64,000 bases of DNA from Gracilibacillus caseinilyticus. GTDB taxonomy: Bacteria > Bacillota > Bacilli > Bacillales > Amphibacillaceae. This document shows positions 55,526 to 64,000 of this stretch, piece after piece. Numbering within the stretch: position 1 is the stretch's first letter; every line of letters starts with the position of its first letter. The position numbers and the translations under genes are program-made. The stretch covers positions 3,906,001 through 3,970,000 of the forward strand of contig NZ_CP095072.1 in assembly GCF_022919115.1 (NCBI RefSeq), written 5' to 3'. A model generated the notes under the pieces. That model had not been told where the DNA came from. It was given only the letters and a program-made list of their open reading frames with translations, and did not search any database.

Positions 55526-56746
55526 TTATGAAAAGAAATTGAATTTTCCTTTTTTCAATAGTAACCCTACACCACCGATTTTAAATAAGGCACGGTTGTC
55601 GATAACTTTCTTCATGACAGAAGCAGTCCATCCAAAGATTTTTTTGCCGCCAAAAATAGAACCCATTGCATCATTATGGCCTAATGAACAAACAGTACCT
55701 CGGTTAATGAATTCAAAGTGTTCTAATTCTCCACCTTTTACTAGCGCGATCAAGTTATGTGCACAAACTTCTGCTTCTTGCATCGCGATTTGAGCTGTTG
55801 GTGGATATGGACGATCAATTTCTTTGTTCCATACTAATGCACAATCTCCAACAACGAACACATCTTCATGAGATGGTGCACGTAATTCTGGCGTTACTTC
55901 TACTTTACCACGGTTATCTTCTAATGCAGATTCCTCAACTAAGTGATTAGCTCGTACACCAGCAGCCCATACTGTTGTCATCGTCGGTATATCTTCTTTT
56001 TCATCGTTTTGTTCTACTGTAATACCTTCAGCTCGTACTTCTTTCAAGAAAGCACCAAGCTTAAATTCTACACCACGAGCTTCTAATGAATTCATCGCAT
56101 ACTCGATTAATTCAGGATCGAATCCTGGCATAATAGAATCCATAGCTTCTACAACGATAATACGTACTTTGTTTCGGTCAATGTCATATTCTTCACATAG
56201 TTGTGGTACACGGTTTGCTAATTCACCAACAAATTCAATACCAGTAAAACCTCCACCGCCAACTACGATATTAAGACGTTCTTGCTTCGTTTCTGGTTCA
56301 TTGTTATACGTAGCAAATTGATAATCGATATGCTCACGAATTTGACGTGCTTTATTAATGCTTCCGATCGTAAATGCATTCTCAAGCAATCCTGGAATAC
56401 CAAATGTAGCTGCTTCAAATCCTAGTGCTACAACTAAATAATCATAGTCAAGCGCATTCCCATCTTGTAATTCCACTTTCTTTTCGTCTGGTTTAATTGC
56501 AGTTACTGTATCTTGTACAAAATTCACCTTTGCTGAATCAATTAAATCAGCAATTTTTACTCGGCTACGATCATGGTGTAATGTACCTGCAGCTGCTTCA
56601 TGTAACCATGTAGATTCATAATGATAGTCGTTTTTGTTGACAAGTGTAATTTGAGCGTCATTTACACCAAGTTTATTTTGTAATTTTGCAACGGTAGTTA
56701 ATCCACCATAACCTGCTCCAAGTATAACTATTTTTGGGTTATTCAT
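55526..56746 (-). CDS. yumB: Type II NADH dehydrogenase-like flavoprotein
   Basis: A 406-aa FAD/NAD(P) oxidoreductase. The FAD motif is [18 protein letters not shown], the NAD motif [19 protein letters not shown], and [10 protein letters not shown] the second FAD site. C-terminal amphipathic tail ([20 protein letters not shown]) suits membrane docking. NDH-2 enzymes feed electrons from NADH to menaquinone, matching the men genes nearby. Start MNNPK has GTGAG upstream. Confidence 0.88.
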   Translation of the reverse strand: MNNPKIVILGAGYGGLTTVAKLQNKLGVNDAQITLVNKNDYHYESTWLHEAAAGTLHHDRSRVKIADLIDSAKVNFVQDTVTAIKPDEKKVELQDGNALDYDYLVVALGFEAATFGIPGLLENAFTIGSINKARQIREHIDYQFATYNNEPETKQERLNIVVGGGGFTGIEFVGELANRVPQLCEEYDIDRNKVRIIVVEAMDSIMPGFDPELIEYAMNSLEARGVEFKLGAFLKEVRAEGITVEQNDEKEDIPTMTTVWAAGVRANHLVEESALEDNRGKVEVTPELRAPSHEDVFVVGDCALVWNKEIDRPYPPTAQIAMQEAEVCAHNLIALVKGGELEHFEFINRGTVCSLGHNDAMGSIFGGKKIFGWTASVMKKVIDNRALFKIGGVGLLLKKGKFNFFS

Positions 56747-57022
56747 GCTTCTCACATCCATTTAATTATTTTTCTGTTTAGTTCGTGATATTTTTCACGT
56801 ACTAATCCGCAATGATACAACTATATTACTAATTAGTCCATAGTATATGTTAGACCTTTTTACGACATTTTTCAACCCTTATTTTGTTTTTGTATGATTT
56901 TTAGACAAAAAAATTTCACTTAGCAATTTGTACAAATCGTGAATTAAAACCTTACAATAATGACATAATCTGCACTATTGTGTTAAAATAAATGTCATTG
57001 ATGTATGCATTAGGGGGAATCT

Positions 57023-58009
57023 ATGATGTCAAATGAAGTGTATGATATAACCATTATCGGCGCAGGTCCGGTTGGATTATTCACTGCCTTTTACGGTGGT
57101 TTAAGACAGTCTTCTGTCAAAATTATTGAAAGCCTTCCACAGATTGGAGGGCAACTCAGCGCCTTATATCCTGAGAAATATATATATGATATTGCGGGCT
57201 TCCCAAAAGTTCGTGCGCAAGAACTCGTTGACAACTTAAAAGAACAAACAGATATGTTTAAACCCGAAATTGTCTTGGACCAATCTGTTGAGAACGTAGA
57301 ACGTATAGATGAAGAAACTTTTCGAATTACTACTCCTACCGAAGAACATTACTCCAAAGTGATCATTATCACTGGCGGCAATGGCGCATTTCAGCCGCGA
57401 AAACTTACCATTGATAATGCGGAACAATTTGAAGATAAAAACCTGCACTATTTCGTTGATAATATGGATAAGTTCCGTGATCAGCGGGTTGTATTATTTG
57501 GTGGTGGAGATTCAGCGGTAGACTGGGCATTAATGTTAGAACCTATTGCGAAAGAAGTTTCCTTGGTTCACCGACGTGAAACTTTCCGGGCGCATGAAGC
57601 AAGTGTAGAAAATTTAATGAATTCCAATGTGAATATTTTAACACCTTATGTACCAGAAAGCCTAATCGGACAAAACAAGATTGATCAAGTTCGATTGAAG
57701 GAAGTTAAAAGTGATAAAGAGATTGTTTTAGATGTCGATCACGTACTAGTGAATTACGGCTTCATTTCTTCACTTGGTCCAATTAAAAACTGGGGTCTGG
57801 AAATTGATAAAAACAGTATCGTTGTTAATTCAAAAATGGAAACAAATGTGCCTGGAATTTACGCAGCAGGTGATATTTGTACGTACCCAGGTAAAGTAAA
57901 CCTGATCGCTGCCGGATTTGGTGAAGGCCCAACTGCAGTAAACAATGCCAAAGCATTTATGGATCCAAAAGCAAGAGTACAACCGAAACACTCAACAAGC
58001 ATGTTTTAG
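57023..58009 (+). CDS. yumC: Ferredoxin/flavodoxin-NADP+ reductase, YumC type
   Basis: A 328-aa thioredoxin-reductase-like flavoprotein without the Cxx[20 protein letters not shown] binds [22 protein letters not shown] binds NADPH, and [20 protein letters not shown] the FAD again. Strong resemblance to B. subtilis YumC along the whole length. GGGGG precedes two adjacent ATGs (57023, 57026); either could start. Confidence 0.93.
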   Translation: MMSNEVYDITIIGAGPVGLFTAFYGGLRQSSVKIIESLPQIGGQLSALYPEKYIYDIAGFPKVRAQELVDNLKEQTDMFKPEIVLDQSVENVERIDEETFRITTPTEEHYSKVIIITGGNGAFQPRKLTIDNAEQFEDKNLHYFVDNMDKFRDQRVVLFGGGDSAVDWALMLEPIAKEVSLVHRRETFRAHEASVENLMNSNVNILTPYVPESLIGQNKIDQVRLKEVKSDKEIVLDVDHVLVNYGFISSLGPIKNWGLEIDKNSIVVNSKMETNVPGIYAAGDICTYPGKVNLIAAGFGEGPTAVNNAKAFMDPKARVQPKHSTSMF

Positions 58010-58135
58010 TGGTAAAATTATAATTATAAAAATATCACTAAACACCTATATATCAGCGTTTTTGTGTTTAAGATCGAAATATAATAATACATTATTTTTA
58101 TTGAAAGTGTATCATATACAGTATCACAAAAATTC

Positions 58136-58170
58136 AAGCATCTACTTATTCGGTAGGTGCTTTTGTTTTT
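58136..58170 (+). terminator. Terminator downstream of yumC
   Basis: AAGCATCTAC pairs with GTAGGTGCTT (one G-U) and is followed by TTGTTTTT, 126 bp after the yumC stop. Confidence 0.6.
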
Positions 58171-58311
58171 AATTCGATAATTCTAATACATTTTTATATT
58201 CGGTGTATTTTTCTTCATCCATATTAGGTCCTCTAAGCCTAACTAATACATTTTTATGTTTTATCGTACGATCTTATTTGCGCTTCCTGTTTCATCATAA
58301 AACGACTTCAT
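58169..58311 (-). pseudogene. Possible small-gene remnant
   Basis: Reading the minus strand from 58311 gives MKSFYDETGSANKIVR then a stop; one frame over, KHKNVLVRLRGPNMDEEKYT continues to a stop at 58169. Both stretches look protein-like and adjacent, suggesting a frameshifted fragment of a small gene I cannot name. The remainder of the 412-bp yumC-yhjD gap shows nothing else. Confidence 0.25.
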
Positions 58312-58421
58312 TGCATCTTAATCACCACCAGTATTTTTCTTCGCACCAACACGAACGAATGTTCTTGGTAAATATTTAAAAGAATTATATAATGAAGTAA
58401 AAAAATAGTGAGGTGAAAACA

Positions 58422-58794
58422 ATGCGATATTTGAGCAATGAAGAATTTCAACTTGGATCGCGTTATTTATTTTTATCTTTGGCCATACAAGTAATACAAA
58501 AGAACTTGGAGAAATTACGTAATCAGTCAATATTCAAACTCAACGAACCTTACGTTATGTTACTGGAAAGTATCGAAAAGAAAGCCATTGAAGAAAGACG
58601 GCAATCAAAGATAAGGATTAGTCAAGAGAAGATCGATGTGCTAGAAACTAACCAGACAGATACATTTACGGAGTACACTTATTTTTGCAAAGGGAAAGCA
58701 GAGAAAAAGAAATTATTTTAAGCCGGCTATTCGTAAGAAAGTGTTGGTCATTTTAAAAGAGTATTTTGAGAAGGTAGAAATGAAGATAGGATAA
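58422..58794 (+). pseudogene. YhjD-like gene with frameshift
   Basis: The main frame runs RYLSNEEFQLGSRYLFLSLA... to FCKGKAEKKKLF and then TAA at 58719. A shift by one base restores FKPAIRKKVLVILKEYFEKV to a stop at 58792, which fits the C-terminus of the Bacillus YhjD family (an ~120-aa protein of unknown function). One extra T in AAATTATTTTAAG explains it. GAGGTG is 6 bases before the ATG. The IS256 element begins 2 bp after the shifted stop. Confidence 0.65.
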
Positions 58795-58796
58795 GT

Positions 58797-60155
58797 GGGA
58801 GTGTAATATAAACTGTGTAAGTAAGAAATGCGTACGATTTCTTACTCACACAGTTTTTTATTTGTTAGAATAATAAGTACAAAGCTAAAGGAGTGTTAAA
58901 AATGGGCAAACCGAAAAGAGATCCTAACTCCGTAGATTTAGCTAACAAGATTATCGAACAGTATCAACCTGAGACGGTAGAAGATATGCAACATGCATTA
59001 AAAGACATTTTTGGTCCTATGTTTGAGACGATGTTAAAAGGCGAAATGGACCATCACTTAGGTTATTCCTCCAATGAAAAAGGGCACAAAAGTACTCCAA
59101 ACCGACGTAATGGATACGGAAAGAAAACCGTCAAAACATCAACGGGAGAAGTGGAACTAGAAGTGCCAAGAGATCGTGACGGCTCATTCGAACCACAAGT
59201 CATTCCCAAACGCCAACGAGATGTCTCCGCCATTGAAAACAAAGTAATTTCCATGTACGCCCGCGGTATGTCCCAGAGGGATATTTCCTCGGAAGATATT
59301 TATGGGTTTTCTGTGTCTCACGAAATGGTATCTAACATTACGGATCATGTGTTGACAGAATTAGAAGAATGGCAAACAAGACCCTTACAACCTTGTTATC
59401 CTTTTGTCTTTGTGGATTGCCTTTACGCAACTGTTCGTAATGATTACGAAACGAAGAAATACGCGGTATATACAATGCTTGGGTACACCATGGAAGGCAA
59501 GAAAGAGATACTAGGCTTATGGCTCAATGAAACCGAAAGTAAGCATAAATGGATGCAAATCTTCGATGAGATTAAAACAAGAGGAGTAGAAGATATCTTC
59601 TTTCTATCTATTGATGGCGTAAGTGGATTGGAAGAAGGTGCTCGTGCCATTTTTCCGGCGGTTACGGTACAACGATGTATTACCTTATTCGAAATTCACT
59701 TAAATATGTAGCAAGCAAAGACTACAAACCCTTCACAGCTGCTTTGCGAAAAGTGTATGGAGCATCTAGTCTAAAAGCTTGCCGCAGCGCTTTTGAAACC
59801 TTTCAACAACAGTGGTCTTCTTATCCTGGAGCCATTGATGTATGGAAACGTCACCTCTCTCATGTAGAACAGCTTTTTGACTACGGTAGTGCGATTCGCT
59901 AAATCATGTATACAACAAATGCTGTAGAAAGTGTTCACTCCAGCTATCGCAAAGTTACCCAAAAAGGAGCATTCCCACACGAGAATGCCCTATTAAAAGT
60001 CTTATATTTACGAACGAAAGAATTAGAAGATAAATGGGAAGGTGGCCATATTCAGCAATGGGCTATGGTGATGAACCAGTTATTAATTCATGACCATCTT
60101 AAAGATCGTGTTTTAAAGTATTTAGAATAACTTACACACTTTTCTTGACAAGCCC
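58797..60155 (+). mobile_element. Degenerate IS256-family insertion sequence
   Basis: A 1359-bp element with imperfect ~25-bp inverted ends (GGGAGTGTAATATAAACTGT... and GGGCTTGTCAAGAAAAGTGT..., both ending GTGTAAG) enclosing a Mutator/IS256-type transposase. A 20-bp hairpin inside the left end (58810-58856, AAACTGTGTAAGTAAGAAAT and near-complement, then TTTTTTA) acts as an inward terminator. I see no matching target duplication on the two sides. Confidence 0.82.
58902..60130 (+). pseudogene. IS256-family transposase, frameshifted and interrupted
   Basis: Starts MGKPKRDPNSVDLANK with AAGGAG 9 bases upstream. MFETMLKGEMDHHLGYS and RNGYGKKTVKTSTGEVE are IS256 family hallmarks, and the first DDE Asp lies in FVFVDCLYATVR. 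The frame is lost near 59684 (a missing base after CIT; expected QRCIxHLIRNSLKYV), continues one frame over, meets TAA at 59900 (AIR* before IMYTTNAVESVHSSYRK) and resumes to 60130. One deletion and one nonsense change make it dead. Confidence 0.88.
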
Positions 60156-60203
60156 TCAAGGAGGGCATATATCTACCACTCCCCTCCCTTTACTCTTCTT
60201 ATT

Positions 60204-61046
60204 CTATTCAAAGTTAGAAATCGCACTAATATGACAAAGAGATAAAACAGCAAAGTTATTACCTGCACCTAAGTTACCTTCTACTTTTACTAGTCCTTCC
60301 CCTACTTCAAGGATGTCTAAATTCTGTAGATTATTAAATCCACTTCCATTCACATCAATGTCAGCTGTGGAATATAGAGATAAGAATTCAGCAACTGGGT
60401 CTTCACAACAAGCACACTCTCCAGTACTTGTCACTTGGGGTTGTAATTCCGCATCTTCTAGAACATCCCCTGCTACAGCTGTAACCTGGCATAATGGTAA
60501 TGCTATTGTATTTCCACCTTGATTGACAATTACAATGAAATTTCCAACAGATGAAAAACCTAAAAATGTTACGTTCTGAAGGTTTACTGTATTGGTATCT
60601 ACACTACCTATAGTAATTAATGAATCTTCAGGAATTTGTTCAAATATTTCTGCTAAAGGTTCGACGCAACAATCGCAAGCTGTATCTTGTGTTGGCCCTG
60701 TTGGTCCTGTTGGTCCTGTTGGTCCTGTTGGTCCTGTTGGTCCGTTAGCAGATGGTGTAGAAAGGATGCTTTCTAATTTGTTTTCTAATATAAACTCTTT
60801 TTTAGTAATGGCTGAAATTGTATCTTGCACACTCCCGTTAACTGTTAAAATATCGCTAATTGTAGCTGTTGGTGAAGATACACCAGGTAATGTTCCAAGA
60901 ACATATTGGAGTTTCTCACCTTCTGCATTTATTATATGACTAAGACCCAATTCTTCTAAGGCAATGGATGATAACAGTAAATTAATCGCATCATCTCTCG
61001 TTACACTTATTTCCGGCGTTATATTTGGAATATTGGACTGAGACAT
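60204..61046 (-). CDS. Collagen-like spore-surface protein with duplicated Cys domains
   Basis: A 280-aa protein. Residues ~15-100 form a helical N-terminal domain ([39 protein letters not shown]) known from Bacillus exosporium/coat-associated proteins. Then six GPT triplets (about 101-118). The C-terminal part holds two similar units, each opening with CxCCxxPxAE ([26 protein letters not shown]), rich in LQN beta repeats, and closing with L-C-(Q/H)-(V/I) ([16 protein letters not shown]). AAAGGAGTG precedes the ATG. Likely spore surface or secreted; no signal peptide. Confidence 0.75.
   Translation of the reverse strand: MSQSNIPNITPEISVTRDDAINLLLSSIALEELGLSHIINAEGEKLQYVLGTLPGVSSPTATISDILTVNGSVQDTISAITKKEFILENKLESILSTPSANGPTGPTGPTGPTGPTGPTQDTACDCCVEPLAEIFEQIPEDSLITIGSVDTNTVNLQNVTFLGFSSVGNFIVIVNQGGNTIALPLCQVTAVAGDVLEDAELQPQVTSTGECACCEDPVAEFLSLYSTADIDVNGSGFNNLQNLDILEVGEGLVKVEGNLGAGNNFAVLSLCHISAISNFE
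60691..60743. repeat. Tandem 9-bp repeat encoding Gly-Pro-Thr triplets
   Basis: About six near-identical copies of GGTCCTGTT (minus-strand coding GPT). Such tracts expand and contract by slippage, so triplet number should vary between strains. Confidence 0.85.
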
Positions 61047-61103
61047 TTTTTCACTCCTTTTTTAGGTTTCTTTATCATTGTATAAATTTAAATGGGAAAT
61101 TTC

Positions 61104-61119
61104 TTGTGCTATAGCACAA
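61104..61119. other. Perfect 16-bp palindrome
   Basis: TTGTGCTATAGCACAA lies 58 bp upstream of the collagen-like gene, followed by an A-rich run. It could be a dimeric operator. The rest of the 309-bp gap to the kinase gene is AT-rich with no further structure noted. Confidence 0.35.
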
Positions 61120-61355
61120 AAAAATAAATAATTTGTATTGAACTCCTTAAGTAATTAAAAATGATTAATAATCCCGAGACTCAATGATTCAATAAAATAA
61201 CTACGCATTTTTGAAGTAAATTCACAACCTTATGATCAAAAAGTGTGTACATTCTATCATCTATAAATCTATCCCAATGCTTGTTTCACACATATAATTT
61301 ATATATAATGAAGCAACTATATACGAATAATCTATCAAAATAATCGGAGGCTTAT

Positions 61356-62604
61356 ATGACAGTTGATATAGCAACACTTGATATTGTTTTAGGAATTGTT
61401 AATTTTATGGCATTTATTTTGATGATTATTTTCTGGAGAATAAACCCCATGGTGAAAGGGACAGCCATATGGGCTATTTCAGCTTCTTTATCTTTTATGA
61501 GCTTTTTTGTGATTGGGAGTTCAAACATCTTTTTAAACAATTGCGGTACGTTAATTGCTGCTGTTCTTTTAATGGAAGGAATACTTAGATTTCGAAATAT
61601 TGGTGATCAAAGAAAACGGTTTAAAGGAATAATAGCGCTAATTTTACTATCCGTTATTATGTCGTATATTAATCAATCGAATCCGACAGACAGGTATCTG
61701 TATCATGATTTTGTGATTGTGATGGTTTGTATCATCTCGGCAATTACGATGCTTGTAAAAACAAATAAGATTCAATTTTTAGTGCACCTTTATACAGCCG
61801 CTTCCTTCTTTATTCTAGTTCCTGTTTTTTCTTATCGATGGTATTTAGCGTTTAGTGGTCAAATTGAAAATCATTTAATTGGACCTACGCAACATGAATT
61901 TCAAGGATTTTTTATATTTATCGGTTGTGCCTCATATCATTGGCTGGTCTCTAGGATTGGGGCTTGCTTTGACTTATCAAATGAGACAGGAATTAAAATC
62001 CGCAATGGAAGAAAAATGGTTACAAGCGCAAATACAACCCCATTTTATTTTTAATACTTTAAATTCCATTAGTGCATTAAGTGTCGTAGACGTTGAAAAA
62101 ATGCGTAAATTAGTAGCTGAGTTCAGTGAATTTCTACGTAGTAAATTTGACTCTGGTTCCTTTAATACATGGACACCTTTCAAAGAGGAGATCGCTGTCG
62201 TTGAATCCTATCTGTACATAGAAAAAGTAAGGTTTAGAGACCGATTAGAAATTCATTTGAATATAGAAGATACTGAAGGGTTCTATTTACCAACTCTGAC
62301 GATTCAACCAATTGTTGAGAACACAATTAAACACGGTATTATGCAACAAGCTGCTGGTGGGACGATTGAAATTAAGGCTTTTAAGAAGAAAGATTATTTA
62401 CGTATCATCATTAAGGATGATGGAGTTGGTATGAGTAAGGATGTCATTAGCTCGATAAAACATAACAATTTAGATAATTCTACAGGTATAGGGCTTAGAA
62501 ATACGCATAGAAGACTAATTGAAGGCTTTGGAACGGGAATACAGATTAAAAGCAAGGTAAATGTAGGTACTGTGATTGCCTTTAACATTCGCAAACGGAC
62601 TTAA
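61356..62604 (+). pseudogene. Membrane sensor histidine kinase (LytS/YesM-like His_kinase), frameshifted
   Basis: The first frame (61356 on) gives about six TM segments (IVLGIVNFMAFILMIIFW and following), in the style of the N-terminal domain of some Bacillus diguanylate cyclases. Near 61922 the continuous protein appears to move by one base into a frame giving the last TM (VVPHIIGWSLGLGLALTYQ), then the kinase: H-box QAQIQPHFIFNTLNS, N-box IVENTIKHGI, G-boxes DDGVGMS and GIGLRNTHRRL. The two open frames overlap by 176 bp. Either a mutation or a sequence error broke it; no response regulator follows. Confidence 0.7.
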
Positions 62605-62742
62605 CTAGAATCTACGAGGAATTGTAATGAATCCAGTACAAACCTCCCCTGGATTCTGGATATCTATCAGGGTTCAAAGATTTAGCCTAAGAAACTATCG
62701 ATTGCTGATGAAGGAGCATCTACGCATCAATTTTTTCAAAAA

Positions 62743-62782
62743 AACAAACTGTGCAGTAGCCCTTATACGTACACAGTTTGTT
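62743..62782. terminator. Terminator-like hairpin between kinase and protease fragment
   Basis: AACAAACTGTG and CACAGTTTGTT form an 11-bp stem around an 18-base loop, located between two convergent reading frames. Confidence 0.5.
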
Positions 62783-62819
62783 CTAATTTCCAGTGTCTAA
62801 CACAATTAATTTAGACTGT

Positions 62820-63284
62820 TTAATCTAGATAGGGATAGATGCCAAACTCAGAAATGATATTATGCACTTGCGTATATACTTCATAATCACCTCCATTACC
62901 TTGATGGATTCCCATAAGCAGTCCACTTTCACCACTATAAACAGTCCCTCCACTGTCTCCAGGCACGGCATAATAGTCTGCTCTTCTCATATCATATAAG
63001 TTTGATTTTGAATAACTAGTATCCACTATTTCCCCACACCTAGGTGAATAATTATGATATCCTGCTACACAAACAGTTTGTCCAACATAGTCTTCCCAAT
63101 TCCTTTGGAAATCCACTAGTGTTACATCCTTACTGTAGTCTTCGTATACATAAGGACTAATATGACTAGAATTTCCATCTACAATTGTTAAGGCATCTAC
63201 ATTTCCACCAAATTGTTTATGATCATAGCTGTTAGCACCACCAATGAAAATTCCTAACCAATTTCCGATACATCCCTTTCCATC
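62820..63284 (-). pseudogene. Trypsin-like serine protease, N-terminally truncated
   Basis: The open frame (154 codons) begins right after a TAA at 63285 and has no plausible start. It reads GCIGNWLGIFIGGAN, VDALTIVDG (likely catalytic Asp region), VGQTVCVAGYHNYSPRCG and the nucleophile motif AVPGDSGGTVYSG. It resembles streptogrisin/alpha-lytic-type S1 proteases. The signal peptide, propeptide and the catalytic His (TAGHC) part are missing. A GTG at 63116 could start a 98-aa fragment only. Confidence 0.75.
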
Positions 63285-63927
63285 TTAAAACTTAAATAGG
63301 AAACTCCAAATGTTTGTATACTTCCTAAATAGGCCATGATAAATACCATTCCTGATAAAAGACCAAACACCCCATAGACAGCAGATGTAAGAACAATCAA
63401 ATATTTATAAAATCTTAATGCAAATGAATTTTGGATACCAACAATAGCAAAGTTTGCAATAGTGGTTGCAGCTAATATAATAATGAGTAAGTTACTCACT
63501 AAATTCGCGTTTACGACAGCTTGACCAATAATTATCCCGCCTACCATCGTAATTGTTGGACCTATACTTCGAGGCAACCTAACACTCGCCTCCAATATCA
63601 ATTCCAAAATTAACAGCATTAAAAAGATTTCTATCAATGATGGATAAGGAACATTTTGTCTACTTTGAGCTATGGATAGAGCCATTCTATTCTTAAAACA
63701 CCTGGATTAACTGACACTAGAGCCACATACAAACCTGGAACACGCGTAAAATTAGTAAAGTGCATAAAAATCCTATTACGAATAAGAATAAATATCATTA
63801 ATGGATAAGGATAATTCTTATCAGATTCTACTGTGAATAAATCCCAAAATAAACCTGGTAGAATAAATGCCATCGGAAGTCTATCTTGAATATGACGACC
63901 CTTCTTTGCATTATATGTTGCGCAACC
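63254..63927 (-). pseudogene. GerA-family spore germination protein fragment, frameshifted and 3'-truncated
   Basis: One frame covers FTRVPGLYVALVSVNPGVLRIE, the hallmark of GerA A-subunits, then breaks; one base over it continues ALSIAQSRQNVPYPSLIEIF and SIGPTITMVGGIIIGQAVVN, the conserved TM core. A single missing A in GAATGG (expected GAAATGG) near 63688 explains the shift. After FGVSYLS the family C-terminus is absent: the sequence runs into the protease fragment. Upstream of 63873 the expected N-terminal domain is not recognisable. Non-functional. Confidence 0.75.
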
Positions 63928-64000
63928 TCATGAAGGTAATTCAGTTGTCATTATTTTTGGCATTGTAGACAATGAAGAAAAGCCAAGCAATTTATATAGA

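Noticed and set aside
63880..64000. Plus-strand frame at the window end (VAQPHEGNSVVIIFG...) resembling a PTS EIIA fragment
   Set aside because: It starts after a stop codon with no start signal and the similarity is too short to support.

Overview
The window is chromosomal DNA of a low-GC, endospore-forming Bacillaceae bacterium. Many gene pairs match the Bacillus subtilis order: ccpN-yqfL, ytzC/mnmM, ytpB/ytoA, asnB/metK/ytkD, the men cluster, yugO/yugN/pgi/yugI/yugF/patB, and yuiD/yuiC/yuiB/yumB/yumC. The repeat content and gene details suggest a relative of the halotolerant genera (Gracilibacillus, Oceanobacillus, Virgibacillus type) rather than B. subtilis itself; that placement is inference from memory of protein sequences.

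Layout. 0-4 kb: the 3' end of a molybdopterin nitrate reductase and two NarK-type MFS carriers (nitrate uptake and reduction). 4.8-9.2 kb: a complete glycerol-3-phosphate-type ABC importer operon (ugpC-A-E-B). 10-14 kb: aldo/keto reductase and 2-hydroxyacid dehydrogenase, then the gluconeogenesis regulator pair ccpN-yqfL. 14-19 kb: an MFS carrier, a small zinc-ribbon/alpha-CTD-like protein and an uncharacterised trio of membrane genes (29, 175 and 570 aa). 19-29 kb: mnmM, aldehyde dehydrogenase, ytpB (sesquarterpene synthase family), ytoA, asnB, metK, ytkD and secreted or hypothetical proteins. 30-34 kb: an ISL3-family insertion sequence with a nonsense codon, then yusV and uvrX transcribed divergently from a short region carrying a Fur-like box and a LexA-like box. 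34-42 kb: menaquinone synthesis (menF-D-H-B-E, with menA and a hotdog thioesterase divergent). 42-58 kb: ribU, an M42 aminopeptidase, potassium channel, pgi, yugI, yugF, patB, a Cu/Zn superoxide dismutase, HPr, deoD, yuiD/C/B and the yumB/yumC flavoenzymes. 58-64 kb: a decayed accessory zone with a frameshifted yhjD-like gene, a dead IS256-type element, a collagen-like spore-surface protein, a frameshifted sensor kinase, and a truncated serine protease fused head-on to a broken gerA-family gene.

The most striking non-coding feature is a family of at least eleven modular palindromic elements (about 180-590 bp) with outer inverted repeats. They occupy the intergenic gaps at roughly one per 6 kb. 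A second, shorter repeat family has four copies. Both lie between genes, mostly downstream of terminators or between convergent genes, and look like non-autonomous mobile elements.

No tRNA, rRNA, CRISPR array or prophage was recognised. Start codons were chosen from visible Shine-Dalgarno spacing and often differ from the longest open frame.
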